Below are positions 60,221-64,000 of a stretch of DNA of 64,000 bases, in pieces. Within the stretch, counting starts at the first letter, position 1, and each line of letters begins with the position of its first letter. This DNA is from Rhizobium sp. BK650 (GTDB taxonomy: Bacteria; Pseudomonadota; Alphaproteobacteria; Rhizobiales; Rhizobiaceae), in NCBI RefSeq assembly GCF_014195325.1, contig NZ_JACIBK010000011.1, positions 149,689 to 213,688 on the forward strand, read 5' to 3'. The position numbers were made by a program, and so were the translations under genes. The notes under the pieces were generated by a model. It did no database searches. It was not told where the DNA came from and worked only from the letters and a program-made list of their open reading frames with translations.

Positions 60221-62329
60221 TTACATTTTGTCTGCCACCTTGATCGCGAACGCATATTCGAACGCGATCTCTTCCAATCTCTGGAAGCGCCCGGAGGCGC
60301 CGCCATGGCCGGCATCCATGTTTGTCTTCAGCAGGATGGGTGCAACGCCCGTCGTCTTGTCGCGGAGCTTTGCGACCCACTTGGCCGGCTCCCAATAGGT
60401 GACGCGCGGATCGGTCAGGCCGCCGAGCGCCAGGATCGGCGGATAGGCCTTGGGGCTGACATTGTCATAGGGTGAATAGGCGGCGATCTGCTCGTATTCT
60501 TCGCGGCTCTCAATCGGGTTGCCCCATTCCGGCCATTCGGGCGGGGTGAGCGGCAGCGTGTCGTCGAGCATGGTATTCAGCACATCGACGAAGGGAACGG
60601 CGGCGATGATCCCGGCGAATTTCTCCGGCGCCATATTGGCAACCGCACCCATCAGCATGCCGCCGGCCGATCCGCCCTCTGCGATGATATTTGCGTAAGA
60701 CGTGAACTTCTCCTGATTCAGATAGTCAGCGGCGGCGATGAAGTCCTTGAAGGTATTGGTCTTCTTGTCCATCTTGCCGTCTTCGTACCAGGCAAAGCCC
60801 TTGTCCTTGCCGCCGCGGATATGGGCGATGGCATAGACGAAGCCGCGGTCGGCGAGCGACAGGCAGTTGGTGTTGAAGCCGGCCGGAATGGTGATGCCAT
60901 AGGCGCCGTAGCCGTAGAGCAGGCAGGGTGCGGACCCGTCGAGCGGCGTGTCCTTGCGATAGAGCAGGGTGACCGGCACCTTTTCGCCGTCCCAGGCGGG
61001 AGCGAAGACGCGGCGGGTGATATAGTCGTCGGGATTGTGGCCCGACGGGACTTCCTGCGTCTTCAGGAGCGTGCGCTCGCGCGTGACCATGTTGTAGTCG
61101 TAGAGCTGCGAGGGCGTCGTCATCGACGAATAGGAGAAGCGGATGACGTCGGTGTCGTATTCGGCGGCACCCGACAGGCCAAGCGAATAGGCTTCCTCGT
61201 CGAAGGCGATCGCATGTTCTTCGCCGGTGCGGCGATCACGGATCATGATCTGCGGCAGGCCGTCCTTGCGCTCCAGCCACAGCAGGTGGCGGGCATAGGC
61301 CATGTGGCTGATGATGAGCGTGCCCGGTTTATGCGGCACCACTTCGCGCCAGTTCTCCTTGCCCGGTCTGTCAACTGGCGTTTCCATGATCTTGAAATCC
61401 TTGGCGCCGCCGTCGTTGGTGAGGATATAGAAGACATCGCCGCCTTCCGTCAGCGAATATTCGATGCCTTCCTCGCGCACGGCGACCAGCTTCGGCTCGG
61501 CCGTCAGGTCCTTGGTGGAAAGCAGCCTATATTCGCTGGTCTCGTGGTCATGGATGTCGATATAGATGAAGTCGTCGAGCAGCGAGCCCCCAACGCCCAT
61601 GAAGAAGCCAGCATCCTCTTCCTCGTAAACCAACCGGTCTTCGCTCTGCGGCGTACCGAGAATGTGGTGGAAAACCTTCGACGGACGATGGTTCTCGTCG
61701 AGGGCTGAATAGAAGAAGCTCTTGCCATCGGGCGCCCAGACCCCGCCGCCGCCCGTATTCTCGATGAGATCGGGCAGATCCGCACCCGTCGAAAGATCGC
61801 GAACCCGCAGCGTGAAGAATTCCGAGCCCTTGTCGTCATAGCCCCAGATGCCGCGGCTGTGGTCGGTGCAATGGTCGAGGCCGGCAAGGCGGAAATAGGC
61901 CTTGCCCGTGGCTTCCTTGTCGCCGTCGAGCAGGATGGTGCGGATCGCTTCATCCTTCATGTCGCCATCGCGCGGGATGCGGAAATAGCGCGGCTGCTCG
62001 CCGCCGGTCACGTAAGACGTGCCATAGGCATAAGCGCCGTCCTTCGTCGGAACGGAACTGTCGTCTTCCTTGGTGCGACCGCGCATCTCGGCAAACAGTG
62101 TCCTCTGCAGCGGCTTGGTGTCTTCCATCGCTGCGTTCATATAACCGTTTTCGGCTTCGAGATGGGCGCGGATCGCGGGGTCGAGGATGGAAGGATCCTT
62201 GAACATGGCCTGCCAGTTGTCAGCCCGCAGCCAGGCGTAGTCGTCCGTGCGCGTGATGCCGTGGCGCGTGTCAGACACAGGCCTTTTTTCAGCGGCGGGC
62301 GGGGTGGGCAGGTTCTTGAAGACGGTCAA
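60221..62329 (-). CDS. ptrB: Oligopeptidase B (prolyl oligopeptidase family S9A)
   Basis: A 702-residue serine oligopeptidase that cleaves short peptides after basic residues in the cytoplasm. An N-terminal propeller (about 1-410) is followed by a catalytic alpha/beta domain with the nucleophile in AEGGSAGGMLMG, Asp in LGGLTDPRVTYWEP and His in DAGHGGASGRF. The start is read as TTG at 62329 (then TVFKNLPTPPAAEKRP), six bases after GGAG; an ATG 66 bases upstream would add a non-conserved stretch. The 51 bases between it and the DUF1697 gene suggest co-transcription. Confidence 0.92.
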   Translation of the reverse strand: MTVFKNLPTPPAAEKRPVSDTRHGITRTDDYAWLRADNWQAMFKDPSILDPAIRAHLEAENGYMNAAMEDTKPLQRTLFAEMRGRTKEDDSSVPTKDGAYAYGTSYVTGGEQPRYFRIPRDGDMKDEAIRTILLDGDKEATGKAYFRLAGLDHCTDHSRGIWGYDDKGSEFFTLRVRDLSTGADLPDLIENTGGGGVWAPDGKSFFYSALDENHRPSKVFHHILGTPQSEDRLVYEEEDAGFFMGVGGSLLDDFIYIDIHDHETSEYRLLSTKDLTAEPKLVAVREEGIEYSLTEGGDVFYILTNDGGAKDFKIMETPVDRPGKENWREVVPHKPGTLIISHMAYARHLLWLERKDGLPQIMIRDRRTGEEHAIAFDEEAYSLGLSGAAEYDTDVIRFSYSSMTTPSQLYDYNMVTRERTLLKTQEVPSGHNPDDYITRRVFAPAWDGEKVPVTLLYRKDTPLDGSAPCLLYGYGAYGITIPAGFNTNCLSLADRGFVYAIAHIRGGKDKGFAWYEDGKMDKKTNTFKDFIAAADYLNQEKFTSYANIIAEGGSAGGMLMGAVANMAPEKFAGIIAAVPFVDVLNTMLDDTLPLTPPEWPEWGNPIESREEYEQIAAYSPYDNVSPKAYPPILALGGLTDPRVTYWEPAKWVAKLRDKTTGVAPILLKTNMDAGHGGASGRFQRLEEIAFEYAFAIKVADKM

Positions 62330-62523
62330 GGAAAGCTCCGTAAAGGCGGTATCGGTGGGCAAGAGATAGAGGCACGGCGGGCCGTGATCAAGCACCAGCG
62401 GGTGAACCGTTTTGGAACAAAATGGCCGTCGCGTTGCCTTGATGTCACCACATTGTTTCAGAATGTCCGCTGGCGTTGCGCGAATTACCCCGCATCGAGC
62501 CCCGGCACGCTGCTGGCGGCAAT

Positions 62524-62949
62524 ATGAAGAAGCATAACAGTAAAGGTTTCTCCGCAGTGCCGAAACGTCTGGTCCTGTTGATGTCGCTCATCGGCTTTGC
62601 CGCCACGTCCTCCTATGCGGTGGATCCTGCCATCAAAACGCAGCTCGAAAAGCTCGATCCCGCCACCCGCCTCGAACAGAGCTGCGATACGGAGGCCATG
62701 AGCCGTATCAACAAGGACGGCACCGGCTTCAAGCCGGACAAGGTGATCGCCTATACGTTCAAGGACCCGATCCCCAGCGACGATCGCTTGGAAGCGCCGG
62801 GCGCCGTCTTCCGCAGCAAGGGCGATTGGTACCATCTCTCCTACACCTGCATCACCGGTCCGCAGCACATCAATGTGCGCGATCTGAAATACAAGATCGG
62901 TGACAAGGTGCCGAAAGATAAGTGGACCAAATATTATCTCTACGATTGA
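62524..62949 (+). CDS. DUF930 family exported protein
   Basis: A 141-residue protein with an N-terminal signal sequence (LVLLMSLIGFAATSSYA, cleavage near residue 32). The mature part matches DUF930: LDPATRLEQSCDTEAMSRIN, then VIAYTFKDP and FRSKGDWYHLSYTC, ending DKWTKYYLYD. Two cysteines (in SCDT and YTCI) may form a disulfide. The family is found mainly in rhizobia and relatives and has no known function. The ribosome site is weak. Confidence 0.83.
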   Translation: MKKHNSKGFSAVPKRLVLLMSLIGFAATSSYAVDPAIKTQLEKLDPATRLEQSCDTEAMSRINKDGTGFKPDKVIAYTFKDPIPSDDRLEAPGAVFRSKGDWYHLSYTCITGPQHINVRDLKYKIGDKVPKDKWTKYYLYD

Positions 62950-63125
62950 GCTTTCGGCTGAGCCTCAGATACTTCGCATTTTTCTGGCAATCACAGCAAT
63001 GCAGGCAGAGGAATGCGGGCAGATTGAGACGCGGGCTGCCATTCGCCCGGCGGCATCAGGCCACATCGCTCGCTTTATTTCTTTGCTTTAACATCAGCTG
63101 AAGCATCAACCGAATCTGATTGTTC

Positions 63126-63908
63126 ATGAACCGTCTTCTTCTTGGCTCCGCGCTGCTGCTTGCCGCTGTCTCGTCTGCATTCGCTGCGGAAGTTCCCACT
63201 GCTGCGCCTGCTCGACCGGCCGTCACAGCAGGTCCCAAACTGGTCGAGCCGCATTTGCATATCGCTCGCTCGAACGTCGCAGGCCATGCCCGCGTCGCGA
63301 TTACCTTCGATGCCTGCATGGGCGAGGCCGATGAGCGCATCGTCTCGACCCTGGTCAACGAGCGCATTCCCGCAACGATCTTCGTCACCGCCCGCTGGCT
63401 GAAGCGCAATCCGAAGGCCCTTGCCGTCTTCCTGCAGAATCCCGACCTTTTCGAGCTTGAAAACCACGGCGAAAAGCACATTCCGGCCATCGACAAGCCC
63501 GTGCTGGTTTACGGCATCGCATCCGCCGGTTCCCCTGATGCCGTCCGGGAGGAGGTCGAGGGTGGGGCTGCGGCCATGGTCGCGTCTGGCATTCCTGCGC
63601 CCCATTGGTTTCGCGGCTCGACCGCCAAATACGATCTCTCCGCCATCGGCCAGATCCGCGCCATGGGCTATCGCATCGCCGGCTATTCCGTGAATGGCGA
63701 CGGCGGCTCGCTGCTCGGCGCCGCTGTAACGGAAAAACGCATTTCCTCGGCCAAGGACGGCGATGTCGTGATCTCTCACATCAACCAGCCGACCCATGCG
63801 GCCGGCGAGGGCGTCGCCAGGGCGCTCGTTGACCTCAAGGCCAAGGGCACGGAGTTTGTTCGGCTGCAGGATGTCGCCGATACAGGCGACGACAAGACAA
63901 CGGACTAG
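63126..63908 (+). CDS. Polysaccharide deacetylase family protein
   Basis: A 260-residue exported protein with a NodB-homology domain. The signal peptide ends near SSAFAAE. The metal motif is ITFDACMGEADE, with the catalytic Asp and its partner, and the His pair is in LENHGEKHI. Later motifs, HWFRGSTAKYD and GDVVISHINQP, are present. It probably removes N-acetyl groups from peptidoglycan or another envelope polysaccharide. The start at 63126 (MNRLLLGSALLLAA) gives the signal peptide; a TTG at 63120 is possible. Confidence 0.88.
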   Translation: MNRLLLGSALLLAAVSSAFAAEVPTAAPARPAVTAGPKLVEPHLHIARSNVAGHARVAITFDACMGEADERIVSTLVNERIPATIFVTARWLKRNPKALAVFLQNPDLFELENHGEKHIPAIDKPVLVYGIASAGSPDAVREEVEGGAAAMVASGIPAPHWFRGSTAKYDLSAIGQIRAMGYRIAGYSVNGDGGSLLGAAVTEKRISSAKDGDVVISHINQPTHAAGEGVARALVDLKAKGTEFVRLQDVADTGDDKTTD

Positions 63909-63921
63909 GCTCCAGACTCAA

Positions 63922-63999
63922 TCAAGTCCACCAAATGACGATGGCGGCGATGTAGCAAGTTGCGGCGAAGTTGAGCATGAGCTTGTCATATCGTGTTGC
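63922..63999 (-). mobile_element. C-terminal end of an IS5-family transposase (truncated by window edge)
   Basis: Reading inward from the right edge on the minus strand gives ATRYDKLMLNFAATCYIAAI followed by VIWWT and a stop (25 residues). The YDKL..NF...Y.AA.. pattern is the C-terminal end of IS5/IS1031-type transposases. The rest of the element lies beyond the window. The insertion begins 14 bases after the deacetylase stop codon, so its terminal inverted repeat should lie between 63909 and 63921. Confidence 0.75.
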
Positions 64000-64000
64000 G

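Overview
The window is GC-rich, densely coded chromosomal DNA of an alphaproteobacterium of the family Rhizobiaceae, most likely Rhizobium or a close relative. This rests on protein types (ohr/ohrR, dmeR-dmeF, a membrane PQQ glucose dehydrogenase, tandem L,D-transpeptidases, a BA14K-like tail on a penicillin-binding protein) and on several families of short palindromic intergenic repeats of the kind scattered through rhizobial genomes. No rRNA, tRNA, CRISPR array, prophage or conjugation module was seen. The species call is inference.

Layout. 1-9 kb: two tandem L,D-transpeptidases, a LysR/MFS pair, the ohrR/ohr peroxide module, a di-haem cytochrome c peroxidase and a secreted acid phosphatase-like enzyme. 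9-12 kb: a MarR-controlled DUF899-DUF1579-VOC operon. 12-14 kb: an ABC-F ATPase preceded by a previously unlabelled 23-codon leader peptide and complementary RNA segments that can hide its ribosome binding site. This is the strongest candidate for a new regulatory system here. 14-25 kb: GNAT, PhnA-like, HerA-like ATPase, metallophosphatase, zwf, LysE, tam and a bifunctional penicillin-binding protein.

25-38 kb: a cupin, a frameshifted sugar-phosphate isomerase/epimerase, a TetA/TetR-type efflux pair with two operators, an adenylate cyclase-like protein with a duplicated membrane module, a zinc alcohol dehydrogenase, a class IV aminotransferase, a GST with a divergent TetR regulator, MFS and TauE permeases and a methyltransferase. 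38-50 kb: sodB, an ArsR-SRPBCC operon, AraC/SDR and YafY/LysE divergent pairs, two c-type cytochromes, and an isochorismatase-like hydrolase beside a DJ-1 protein. 49-64 kb: the dmeR-dmeF nickel/cobalt system, a class A beta-lactamase, gcd, glutathione peroxidase, selO, a drug-type MFS, SDR, oligopeptidase B, a polysaccharide deacetylase and, at the right edge, the last 25 codons of an IS5-type transposase.

The common theme is stress and detoxification: many small regulator/target pairs are arranged divergently, with a visible palindromic operator between them (OhrR, MarR, TetR twice, YafY, DmeR). Each controls its own efflux pump, reductase or resistance enzyme rather than belonging to one pathway. 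Some start codons were moved downstream of the longest open frame where a ribosome binding site and the family's usual N-terminus agree. Family names come from recognised motifs, not from a database search.
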